A stretch of DNA of 64,000 nt, taken from contig MU270022.1 in NCBI GenBank assembly GCA_021432635.1, forward strand, positions 1,054,001 to 1,118,000, read 5' to 3'. The position numbers and the translations under genes were made by a program. This DNA is from Thozetella sp. PMI_491 (taxonomy: Eukaryota > Ascomycota > Sordariomycetes > Chaetosphaeriales > Chaetosphaeriaceae). The notes under the pieces are model-generated. The model had not been told where the DNA came from, ran no database searches, and saw only the letters and a list, made by a program, of their open reading frames with translations. Position 1 is the stretch's first letter, and each line of letters begins with the position of its first letter. Below are positions 32,688-42,104 of this stretch, piece after piece.

Positions 32688-34631
32688 ATGGGTGTACTAG
32701 ACTACGTTGCCGGCGTCCCGTCGTCGTGGCTCTTGGCAGCCGCCACACTTGTATGTTTTTGCTGTTCAGAAGGCCGGCGCGGCGCATGTCTGACCACTCG
32801 CATCTAGACCGTATTCTATGCAGTAGCAAACTCCATCTACCTTGTCTATTTCCACCCGGCCGCCAGCATTCCGGGTCCTAAGACCGCATCAGCCTCCTAC
32901 GTTGTGTTTTGCTACCAATGGTACGTGCGGGCTCCGTAGCAGAGGAAGTCTTGGCAGCGTGTTAACACATATAGGATACGCGGGCGTTTCCCCTGGTATG
33001 TGGAGGGCCTCCTGCACAAATATGGTAAAGATCCGATGCCCTATTCCTGGCTTGACTCTGTCCATAGTGCTCACACTGCGCAGGAGATGCTGTCCGCGTG
33101 GGCCCAAATGATGTCGCCTTCTTCACTCCCCAAGCGGCGATGGGTGAGGCATACCTGAGGAGAGAGCAAAGAAGTTCAAGAACTCACACGTGTGTCCAGA
33201 CATCTACGGCTCCGCCGTCAAGAACCAGGAGACGTTTCGCAAGACGGACCTGATGGACTATGGCCTCGGCGACCTGGGCTTCATCTGGGAGACAGACCCT
33301 GCCAAGCGCAAGCAGTCGGGAAAGAAGATTCTCCCGGCCTTCAGCAACAAGGCGAATAAGTCCAAGGAGGACCTTATGCACATGTACATGGACCTCTTCG
33401 TGACCCGGATGCGAGATCTGGGAAACACGGCCAAAGGCCTTAAAATGAACGATGTATGGGCCCAGCTCCTATTTCGTCGGCTTCGCAGGACGCGGTTCTG
33501 ACTTGGCGATATATAGTGGATTCTCTGGCTCGGTGTCGACCTAGGCGCTGATCTGGCCTATGGTCGCGAGCTGCATCACATGAGAGACGGTATGGCAGCC
33601 TCATACTCCCCTAGATGCCTTCCATGCCGAATAGCATATTGACATTCTCCTCGCAGGCAAGTCATCAGAATTCGTCGACATGCTCCGAGGCACCAGCTTC
33701 CCAGGGACATTGTTCCAGCTGAACAAGAAGTTCCCTGGCATCGCGCTGCTGGCCCCGTTGTTCATCCCTTTTCGCGTCCTGCGGGCTATCCCCAGGACCC
33801 TCAAGGCGAACGAAGCGGCCGTCAAGTGGCGCATCGATAACCGCGCCAACACCAAGCATCCGGACTACATGGACTACATGATCTCGCCTGATGATCCCCC
33901 GCCGGCGACCAAGAAGGAGCTCCTGCACATCGAGCAGGTAGCGTTCCAGATGTTCATCTCCGGGTTCGATCCAATCCAGATTCTCTTCTACTCTGTGATG
34001 TACTTTTTGGTCAAGTACCCCGATATTACCGAGATACTTATCGATGAGATCCGCGGCGCGTTCAAGAACTACGAAGAGATCACACCAGACGCTTTGGCCA
34101 ATCTCCCGTATCTTCACGCCTACCTCTACGAAGTCCTGCGTGGACACTTAATTACAGGTTCCGGGATGCCGAGAGTCAGCCCCGGAGCTGTGGTGGATGG
34201 TGTCTACGTGCCAAAGGGAGTAAGTTGTCTTAGCGTCTACCTGTGCCCCTTGGGAGGAAATTGGAACTCGCTGACCGGCGCTGCAGGTGACGTGCTATCT
34301 CAGCTCGCTCACGGCCATGCGCCACGAGCGCTACTTCCACGAACCCAAGGAGTTCCGCCCACAGCGCTGGCTGCCGCAGAGCCATCCGCTGTACGAGGCC
34401 AAATTCGCCAACGACAACCTCAAGGCCTTCTTCCCCTTCAGTATCGGGCCGCGGCAGTGCACAGGCAGAGAGATCGCCGTGGCACAGACCAAGCTCTTCA
34501 TCGGCAAGCTGCTTTGGACTTTTGACCTCGAGGGCGTGCGCGGACACGAGGGTTCGTTTGACGACTTCACCTGCCACGTCATGTGGAACCGGCCGGACTT
34601 GTTTGTGAGATTCCGTCCGGTCGAGCGGTAG
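32688..34631 (+). CDS. cytochrome P450 monooxygenase with atypical I helix
   Basis: Eight exons (32688-32750, 32808-32920, 32975-33024, 33084-33143, 33200-33453, 33517-33589, 33657-34219, 34287-34631) sum to 1521 nt, 506 residues. An N-terminal membrane anchor (WLLAAATLTVFYAVANSIYLVYF) precedes the proline hinge HPAASIPGPK, so it is ER-bound. The ExxR motif is YEVLR, the PERF-type segment is EFRPQRW, and the heme loop is FSIGPRQCTG with the axial Cys. The I helix reads ISGFDPIQ where A/G-G-x-D/E-T-T/S is usual: the acid is kept but both hydroxyl residues are replaced (Pro, Ile). Overall it resembles the CYP65-like enzymes of fungal clusters. It probably oxidises the PKS-NRPS product. Confidence 0.93.
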
Positions 34632-35714
34632 CCGGTCCGGCGACGGGGCGGGAAATTGCTATCTACATACGTCGTTACCGCTAGCGGCCGGCCGGGGGGG
34701 GGGTTTTACTTGGAGCGCAAGGCAGTAGCGAAGACGAATTTAGAAACAATTGGCGACTCTATATGTGCGCTCACTATTCCGTGCACACTCTTCTAAGCCA
34801 CGTTTTCCTCACCGGGCGCCAGGCGAGATGAGATGTAAGCAGGCCACGTCGGCTTTAGCACGTTGTAAGCAGGCATGGGCACTAAGTAGTCAGGGCGCCA
34901 TCGCGCCGAGTTTTGAGTTTGCGGAAAAGTCCGCGGGGAGAAACCGTGGAGAAATGATTGGTCCCTTCGCCTGGACCCCGGAATCCTACCCTAATGAAAG
35001 TAAACAAGCGGTACTTCGCCCCTGCTTCGCAGCGCCGCCGCCACACTGCGAACCACTTGAGCTGCGAACACAAGGCGCGAGGCTTTAGCGCGTCCTCACT
35101 GAGTCATGTGCTATCACGTGCTATTGTCTACCGAGTAAGCACCGACCTCAACGCCTGCTCTAGCCGCCCCTGTGTACCTTATCTGCCTTTACGCCTTTAC
35201 GCCCTAACCAAATAGGCAATTGTGGTCCGACTCCGAACCGTATGGTGATCTGCCATCGCCAAACGATCCTTCCGACACACCCGGCGCTCCTTTTCCGAGT
35301 GCGCCACAAGCACGCCCCTCTTTATCTCGTCCGACGAGAGACTGCATGCATGTGAACGAAACCTAGACCTGGGCTGGATACAACCTCCGCGGGGCAGTAC
35401 CAGGGCCACAATGCGTAGCCGCTCGTGCGACGCTCGTCCGGTCGAGCAAAGCACGGGACGTGCGGGAGGTAGGTCGTAGCGATCGGCGCGGATGCCTCGC
35501 AACCGCATTAGGAGAAGAAGCTGCGAAGCACGTAGCATGGCGCTCAAACTGTGCGTCGAGATTACGCGGAGCTGTATTAGACGACATTGCGCACCACCAC
35601 TGAGGCTGGCCGTCTGAGCCAGTTCATCTCCCGCCTGTCACCGGTAGACTGCCCCTTGCCCGTCCTTCACTTCACTCTGCTTTTTGCGTACGCCAAGTCA
35701 AGCCACCGCGCGCA
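34632..35714. other. intergenic, exporter promoter side
   Basis: About 1.1 kb with a G run at about 34693-34704 and a short direct repeat GTAAGCAGGC near 34836 and 34864. An ATCGGCG half-site lies at 35482-35488. No gene seen. Confidence 0.45.
35482..35488 (+). promoter_or_regulatory. ATCGGCG half-site upstream of exporter
   Basis: Same seven bases as one arm of the palindrome before the PKS-NRPS, about 230 bases upstream of the exporter ATG. A chance match cannot be excluded. Confidence 0.25.
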
Positions 35715-37604
35715 ATGGCGGTCCCTACTGCCGAAGACCCTCCAGGATCGTATCTCAAGAGGGACCCGGTGACGACCGGGGTGCTGGAGACGTCATCGCA
35801 GACAGAGACCCTGGCGACCACGGTTGATGGTGGCCTCGACGCGCCTGAGGAGGATTTCGAGCGCGGGTTCCGGTTCTGGATCATCATCATCGGCCTCGCT
35901 ATCTCGACGCTGCTGGCGGCGCTGGAGCACACGGTGGTCACGACGGCGGCGTCGCGCATCCTTGAGGACCTGAGCCTCAAGGAGAACTTCATCTGGATCA
36001 CCAATGCCTTCTTCGTCTGCAGGTTCGTTTCCCTTCCTGCCGGCACTTGAGCGGGTGCCTAGGCTTCCGTGCACGCAAAGGGCTAACCATCCCCGGCATA
36101 GCACTGCGCTTACCCCCTTGTTCGGCCAGCTCTGCAACATCTTCGGCCGTCGATGGGTCTTCTTGTCCGTCGTTGGCCTCTTCACCCTGGGCACGGGTAT
36201 CTGCGGCGGCGCCACGAGCGGCGCCATGCTAATTGCCGGCCGCGCGGTCCAAGGTGCCGGGTCGGGGGGCATCATGATCACCGTTAGTAAGTGCGCCCGC
36301 TCTGTTCGCCGGCTGACAGCCCCGAATACCAAGAGAGGCAGGCACCTGACTGACATGCTACAGACATCATCGTGTCAGACCTGTGCCCGCTGAGGAAGCG
36401 TGGGCAGTACATGGCTGTGATCCTGGCCATCTTTGGCGTCGGCATGGCTCTTGGGCCCTTCATCGGCGGAGCCCTCAGCGAGACGACGACGTGGCGCTGG
36501 GTTTTCTACATTAAGCTTCCCATCGGGGGCATCTCGCTGCTCATCATGTTCCTGTTCCTGCGTGTGGGCCACAAGGACACCTCGTCGCTTGCCAGTAAGC
36601 TCAAGCGTATCGACGTGGTGGGCAACGGCATCCTCATGCTGGGCACCGTGGCCATCCTGTACGCCTTCACGTACGCCGGAACGGTCTACTCTTGGGCGTC
36701 CTGGCATACATTAGTCCCCCTGATCCTGGGGCTCCTCGGGCTCGGGCTCTTCGTCGTCTTCGAGAGCAGCGGCCTCGTCCAGGAGCCCGTCATGCCCCCA
36801 CGCCTCTTTGTGCACCGCACGTCCGTCATCGTGCTCATCAACACGTTCCTGAACTCGGTCATCTACTTCTGGTGCCTGTACTTCCTCCCCGTCTACTTCC
36901 AGGCGGTGCTTCTGTACTCGCCTGAGCGAGCAGGCTACTCGCTGCTGCCCCAGGCCGTGGCGGGCGCGCCTGGTGCCATGATCGCGGCCATCTCACTGAG
37001 CCGTTGGGGCAAGTTCAAGCCGATCCACTTCGGCGGCTTCGCGATCACCACGTTGGGTATGGGCCTGCTGTCGTCCATGTCGGAGCAGACCAACATTGCG
37101 ACCTGGGCCACATTTCAGATCGTCATTGCCCTCGGCATCGGAAGCGTGATCGACACGCTCTTGCCCGCCTTCCAGGCGCCTGTGTCGGAAGCCGACCAGG
37201 CTGCGGCTACGTCTACGTGGGGCTTCATCCGCGCCTTCGGCGCCATCTGGGGCGTTGCCATACCCGCCGTGATCTTCAACAACTGCATCGAGGCGAACCT
37301 GAGCCTTGTGTCTGATACTGGCGCACGCCAGCTGCTCGCAGGCGGCGGTGCCTACCAACAAGCCGGCGCTGCCTTTGTTCAGCAGTTCGACCCGGTCGTA
37401 CAGGCCGAGATCCGGGCACTCTATAGGATGGCACTGAGCCGCGTCTTCTGGATTGGCGCGATCTTTGCGGGCCTGGCCTGCATTTTAGTCCCCATCGAGC
37501 GCGAAGTGCCGCTCAGGAAGCAGTTGGAGACCGACTATGGCCTTGACGCCGAGAAGAAGGCGTTACGTACAGATGTGGAGCAGGGCTCCAAGGGGAGCAT
37601 CTAG
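35715..37604 (+). CDS. MFS exporter, DHA2 (14-TM) family
   Basis: Three exons (35715-36022, 36102-36286, 36364-37604) encode 577 residues. The N-terminal cytosolic tail is followed by FWIIIIGLAISTLLAALEHTVV (TM1 with the DHA antiporter signature), GRRWVFLSVVGLF, the GRAVQGAGSGGIM motif C-like segment, GPFIGGALSETTTWRWVFYI and further helices up to VFWIGAIFAGLACILVP. This is a proton-driven exporter in the plasma membrane and most likely secretes the product of the neighbouring PKS-NRPS or gives self-resistance. It is distinct from the efflux pump at 1.5-3.5 kb. Its position between the P450 and the trans-ER places it firmly in the cluster. Confidence 0.93.
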
Positions 37605-38179
37605 CGTAGGTAGGCACCTAGTAGGATCTAGCGGTGGAATGGAATAGCGTCTTTTGCACTTTGTCTCCACCGATGAGCTAGCTACGGTGATTGTCCGTGC
37701 GAGGCGTGCGTAAACGGTGAACGAAGTGCAGTCAGTGCCAACGTGTACAGCACCCGGTGCTCGGCGGGGTAGCTCCCCCCACGGCGTAATACTGGCGGTA
37801 TTGAGGGGGGAGAGGGGGTGTATCTGCGAAGAGAACCACTACGGCTAGCTTTTCACCCCTCCCCCCCCCATTTCTAGCCCTATATCTGACTTATCTCTCT
37901 CGCGCTACGGAGTAGTCGGGGCAGAATTACCCCTATAGGCTTTCGCTATCGGCGCCAAAAATATACCAGCTCCCAGATCTTTGCGGGGCCATCCGCTGCT
38001 CCCGTGTTGGATCCTCCCCCCAGCACCCTCAACCCCTTCCTCCCTTGGCTGCCTTAGGTGCCGACCTAGGTTTCCTTCCTTCTCCCCCACTTTCCTTCTT
38101 CCTTTGCCCCTCCTTTCTTCCCCATCGGTCGACCTGCCTCCTGCACTCGGCATACTCCCTGTCAACATACGAAGCAGCG
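37605..38179. other. intergenic, trans-ER promoter
   Basis: About 575 bases. It contains a C run near 37860, pyrimidine-rich tracts (CTTCCTTCTCC and similar) close to the trans-ER start, and the ATCGGCGCC site listed separately. Confidence 0.45.
37948..37956 (+). promoter_or_regulatory. ATCGGCGCC site upstream of trans-ER
   Basis: Nine bases identical to the left and central part of the PKS-NRPS promoter palindrome, 224-232 bases before the trans-ER ATG. Possible co-regulation by the cluster's zinc-cluster factor. Confidence 0.3.
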
Positions 38180-39268
38180 ATGCCAGCCGTCTTGCTCGGC
38201 ACAGAAGCAGTGCCTCTGCTGCAGACGGCCGTCGTGCAGGACGCCGACGGCCGGCCCCGCGTTGCCCACGATGCTCCGGTTCCGACCCTCTCGGCGGGCG
38301 ACGTATTAGTCCAGACGGCGATGGTCGCCCTCATACCTTGCGACTACAAGATGGGCGCCACGTTTCCCACGCCAGGGTCGGTGGTCGGGAACGACTTCGT
38401 CGGGACGGTGGTGCGAATACACGAGGGCACGGAGACGGCGCTCCAGGTCGGCGACACAGTGTGTGGCGTGGTGCACGGGTCGAACCCGGCAGACAAGACC
38501 AACGGCGCGTTCGCGCAGTACATCTGTGCCTCAGCCGACCTGTTGCTCCGCGTTCCAGCAGGCTTCAAGCTGGAGCAGGCGGCGACGCTGGGGTCGCCGC
38601 TCGCCACCGCCAGCATTGCGCTCTGGGAGGGCGGGCTGGAGCTCGAGGCGAGCCCAGACGAGCCGGCGAGCGAGCCGTTCCCGGTGCTAGTTTACGGAGC
38701 GAGCACGACCACAGGTACCATGGCGCTGCAGCTGCTGCGGCTCTCAGGGGCGCGGACTATCGCTACTTGCTCGCGCCACAGCTTTGATCTCGTGCGCAGC
38801 TTCGGCGCCGACGTCATCTTAGACTACACAGACCCGGACACGCCGGCACGAATAAAGGAAGAGACAGGGGGCGAGCTGGAGCATGCGCTGGATATCATCA
38901 CTGATCCGGATTCGGTGGCCTGCTGCTATGCAGCGCTGTCCCGGTTCGGCGGTCAGTACGCCAGCCTGGAGCTGTGCCCGAAGGAGCTGCAGACCCGACG
39001 AGCCGTCGAGGCCAAGTTCGCGCTCGGCCTCGAGGTCTTCGGTAGGGAGGTGGAGCTATCCAAAGGCTACGAGCGCGCGGCCAACCAGGAGGCGCGGGAT
39101 GCTGCGGTGCGCCGGTTCAAGACGTTCCAGGCCTGCTTGGACGCGGGCAAGCTGAAGCCGCACCCGGTCAAAGTGCTGCCGGCCGGGTTCGACGAGGTCA
39201 TCAAGGGCCTGAAGATGCTTAAGTCCGGCAGCGTGTCGGGGTGTCGACTTGTGGTGCCTTTATACTGA
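38180..39268 (+). CDS. trans-acting enoyl reductase (LovC/TenC/ApdC family, MDR)
   Basis: Single exon, 362 residues, the family's usual length. I start at MPAVLLGTEA because upstream in-frame residues are low-complexity. It is a zinc-independent medium-chain dehydrogenase/reductase: an N-terminal GroES-like part (HDAPVPTLSAGDVLVQ, ALIPCDYKMG, GNDFVGTVVRI), then the Rossmann segment VLVYGASTTTGTMALQLLRL for NADPH, and a C-terminal VLPAGFDEVIKGLKML common to these reductases. The PKS-NRPS here has only a degenerate ER, so this enzyme is expected to bind it and reduce selected alpha,beta-double bonds during chain extension. This pairing is well established for lovastatin, tenellin and aspyridone synthases. 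Confidence 0.93.
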   Translation: MPAVLLGTEAVPLLQTAVVQDADGRPRVAHDAPVPTLSAGDVLVQTAMVALIPCDYKMGATFPTPGSVVGNDFVGTVVRIHEGTETALQVGDTVCGVVHGSNPADKTNGAFAQYICASADLLLRVPAGFKLEQAATLGSPLATASIALWEGGLELEASPDEPASEPFPVLVYGASTTTGTMALQLLRLSGARTIATCSRHSFDLVRSFGADVILDYTDPDTPARIKEETGGELEHALDIITDPDSVACCYAALSRFGGQYASLELCPKELQTRRAVEAKFALGLEVFGREVELSKGYERAANQEARDAAVRRFKTFQACLDAGKLKPHPVKVLPAGFDEVIKGLKMLKSGSVSGCRLVVPLY

Positions 39269-40448
39269 TCACGTCGTGGTCGCCATGCGTGCGCGAGGCG
39301 TCGGCGAAGGCATGTTATCCCAGCCCCGCCGCCGAAGCTGTGCAGCGGGAGTGGCGTACGTTGTGCGACTGCGTCGATCGGCCCGGCATGATCGCCCGGG
39401 GGAGTCTGGGGGGACGGTACAATACGGAAGGAGCGCGGAAAGGACGCGGCATCTAGGTACGGAGTCAGGCGAATACCCAAGTTAGCTCAATTATGTACGT
39501 GAACATCTTGGCCCCCATCATCCCAAATCACGCGCCCAATGCAAAGCTTAGGGGTGGCAAGCATTCATCGCCTGCTTGTTCGGAGCTTCTGCTTCGATAT
39601 TCCCGGTATGTAGCCGTGGGATATGTAGCGGCAGGATGATCGGCCTGGTGGTGTAGATACACGGGTTGCTTGTTTGCCGCACCGGAGCTCTTCGAGAAGC
39701 GTGCTTCCGGCAGAAGTTGTAGAGCTCGAGGGGCGGGTTGATGTAGGATGCAGATTGGCAGGGGTTGCACGCAGGACAAGCTTTGATAGGCGTCAGGCAT
39801 CGCGGCCGCCGTGCAATCCGGAACCTCGGGGCCTTGCGGATGCCCGAGATGGCCGCCGCCTTTAGTGCGACTCTCGGGTGCGTGGCCCGTAATTTACCCC
39901 TCTTGACCCTTCCAAGGCTGCTGTAAATTACCGGTACATTGCACTTGATGGGTGTGACGTGCAGGTCTTTGCCGTCTCACTACAGCTCCAGCCAGGCAAG
40001 GAGACCCCACCAGCGACGGGACGAAGGACCTCGGCGCTTGCTTGGCAGAGAGTGTCTGTGCGTAGATGGCCTGTACAGAGGTGGGATATCCTCGAAAAGG
40101 GCTGGGATGGAAGCTTCAATCACCCCACCAGCTGCCTAACTATTCGTAGCGCCCCGGCAGCTCGGAGTTACAATACCTTACACAGCTATAGCCACAACTA
40201 CAGCTACAACCACAGCTACAGCTACATTTTAACTTCGCCGTGGCTGGTACCTTCCTCCAGCTCCCAAGATCCCGCCGCGTCGCGATACACGCAAAATTTC
40301 GACCGTGCTGCGAACCACGAGCCGGACCATCGGCTTGCCAATCTGTCCACAACGGACGGCCGCGAGCGCCTCTGGGCCGCCACCTTGAAACCCAAACGCA
40401 GCGCGCCGCGCCCAGTGAGGGCGGCTGCACCACCCAAAACCCGCCACT
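39269..40448. other. intergenic with a CAGCTA-type microsatellite
   Basis: About 1.2 kb between the trans-ER and the hydrolase. Apart from the microsatellite at 40181-40225, I see no gene or element. Confidence 0.4.
40181..40225. repeat. CACAGCTA/CAACTA imperfect microsatellite
   Basis: Degenerate tandem hexamer array (CACAGCTATAGCCACAACTA, then CAGCTACAACCACAGCTACAG), about seven units, some 225-270 bases before the hydrolase ATG. Confidence 0.7.
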
Positions 40449-42104
40449 ATGCCTCCCGCCGTGCGCCGCAGCTTCCTCGGCGCTCTCCTCGACCGCTTCA
40501 TCACCTGGTCAGGCGGCTTGCCGCCAGAGGCCACCAATTACACCATCGAGAGCCTGCGCATCCCTCTGGAGGGCGATGTCAAGCTCGCGGCCGACCTGTA
40601 TCGACCCCTGGTCGAGCCGATCGGCACCATCCTGGTCCGCAGCCCCTACGGCATCGGCACCGCCTTCGCGACCGCCAACGCCCGCGCCTGGGCCGCCCGC
40701 CGCTACCAGGTCCTGTTCAGTAGCTGCCGTGGCACCGCCGAGTCCGGCGGCGTGTTTGACGGCGCGCGATGCGAGGAGGCAGACGGCCAGGCTGTCGTGG
40801 CCTGGATGCGGAAGCAGCCCTGGTACACCGGCACCTTCGCGACGCTAGGTCCTTCCTATCTCGGATACGTCCAATGGACCCTCCTCTCCAACCCGCCCCC
40901 GGATATGGTGGCGGCCATCATCAACACGGGCCCCCACGACTTCAGCAATTTCGCCTGGGAGACGGGCGCCTTCAACTCGGACGCCATCCTCTGGGCCGAC
41001 TTCCAGGAGCGGGCGAAGCGCGGCAACTTGGTTCCCCCCATCTTGTACCAGTACCTCCAAGGGCGGCAGCTTGTTCCCCTCTTCGATTCCATGCCGCTGC
41101 AGCCCGCGCTTGACAAGTACTTTGCCAAGGACCGTCCAGAATGGCTGTTTGGCATGATGACCCTGCCAGATCTCAAGGATCCCTTTTGGAAGTGCCTGCA
41201 GCACAGCGACGCGTTCGCCAAGGCCAAGATCCCCATCTACCTCACCACCGGTTGGTATGACCTCCTGATGCCGAGCGTCATGACGGCTTACCGGGGGCTC
41301 GTGGAGAACGGCTGCAACGTCGCGCTCACCATGGGGCCGTGGACGCACTTCGGAGCCGGCGGGCGCTACACCATGAACGAGACGCTCAACTGGCTGGACG
41401 CATATTTAGGCAAGACTGCGGAGAGCGACGGTCGACCCTCTCCAGTGCGTATCTACATTACAGGAAAGGAGGAGTGGCGCCAGCTTCCCACATGGCCGCC
41501 GCCGACCACTCCGTACGAACTGTTCTTAGGGCCCGACAAGACCTTGTCCAAGACTCAGCCACCGGCCGACACGCCTGGCTCCAAATTCCAGTTCAACCCA
41601 GCCAAGGCCACGCCCACTTCCGGCGTGCCCCAGTTGTTCGACGCTGTGAAGCAGAACGAAAACACAAATTTGCAAGGGCGGCCCGACGTCCTGACCTTCA
41701 CCACCGAGCCTCTCGAGCAGGACCTCGAGGTCTGCGGGCAGCCCGTCATCCAGCTATACCATTCCAGTGACAACCCCCACGCCGACGTGCTCGTCAATGT
41801 CAACGAAGTCAACAAGAAGGGCAAGTCGTTCCAGATCTCGGAGAAGTTCATGCGCCTCGCGGTCGACCGCAAGCCCGGCATCGTAGAGCTGGTGCTCCAC
41901 GACTGCGGCCACGTGTTCCGGAAGGGCATGCGAATACAGGTGCTCGTCGCTGGCGGCTCGCACCCCCGGTTCCTGCGGAACCTCGGCACCGACGAGAGCT
42001 ACACGACGGGAACGACTTTCAAGCCTACATGGCATACCATCCACCACAGTGCTTCAGAGGTATCAAAGCTGATCCTCCCTGTAACTACCGCGCCAGATAA
42101 ATAA
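40449..42104 (+). CDS. CocE/NonD-type alpha/beta hydrolase (X-Pro dipeptidyl-peptidase S15 family)
   Basis: Single exon, 551 residues, no signal peptide, so probably cytosolic. The nucleophile elbow is LGPSYLGYVQW (GxSYxG); the aspartate and histidine regions are TTGWYDLLMPS and GPWTHFG, all typical of the CocE/NonD fold. The C-terminal jelly-roll domain (EQDLEVCGQPVIQLY, ADVLVNVNEVNKKG, HDCGHVFRKGMRIQVLV) is complete. Family members hydrolyse acyl esters or amides. As the last gene of the cluster it could release, trim or cyclise the PKS-NRPS product, or open an ester/amide after release. The context is suggestive, but no characterised tetramate pathway that I can recall uses this fold for chain release. 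Confidence 0.92.
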   Translation: MPPAVRRSFLGALLDRFITWSGGLPPEATNYTIESLRIPLEGDVKLAADLYRPLVEPIGTILVRSPYGIGTAFATANARAWAARRYQVLFSSCRGTAESGGVFDGARCEEADGQAVVAWMRKQPWYTGTFATLGPSYLGYVQWTLLSNPPPDMVAAIINTGPHDFSNFAWETGAFNSDAILWADFQERAKRGNLVPPILYQYLQGRQLVPLFDSMPLQPALDKYFAKDRPEWLFGMMTLPDLKDPFWKCLQHSDAFAKAKIPIYLTTGWYDLLMPSVMTAYRGLVENGCNVALTMGPWTHFGAGGRYTMNETLNWLDAYLGKTAESDGRPSPVRIYITGKEEWRQLPTWPPPTTPYELFLGPDKTLSKTQPPADTPGSKFQFNPAKATPTSGVPQLFDAVKQNENTNLQGRPDVLTFTTEPLEQDLEVCGQPVIQLYHSSDNPHADVLVNVNEVNKKGKSFQISEKFMRLAVDRKPGIVELVLHDCGHVFRKGMRIQVLVAGGSHPRFLRNLGTDESYTTGTTFKPTWHTIHHSASEVSKLILPVTTAPDK

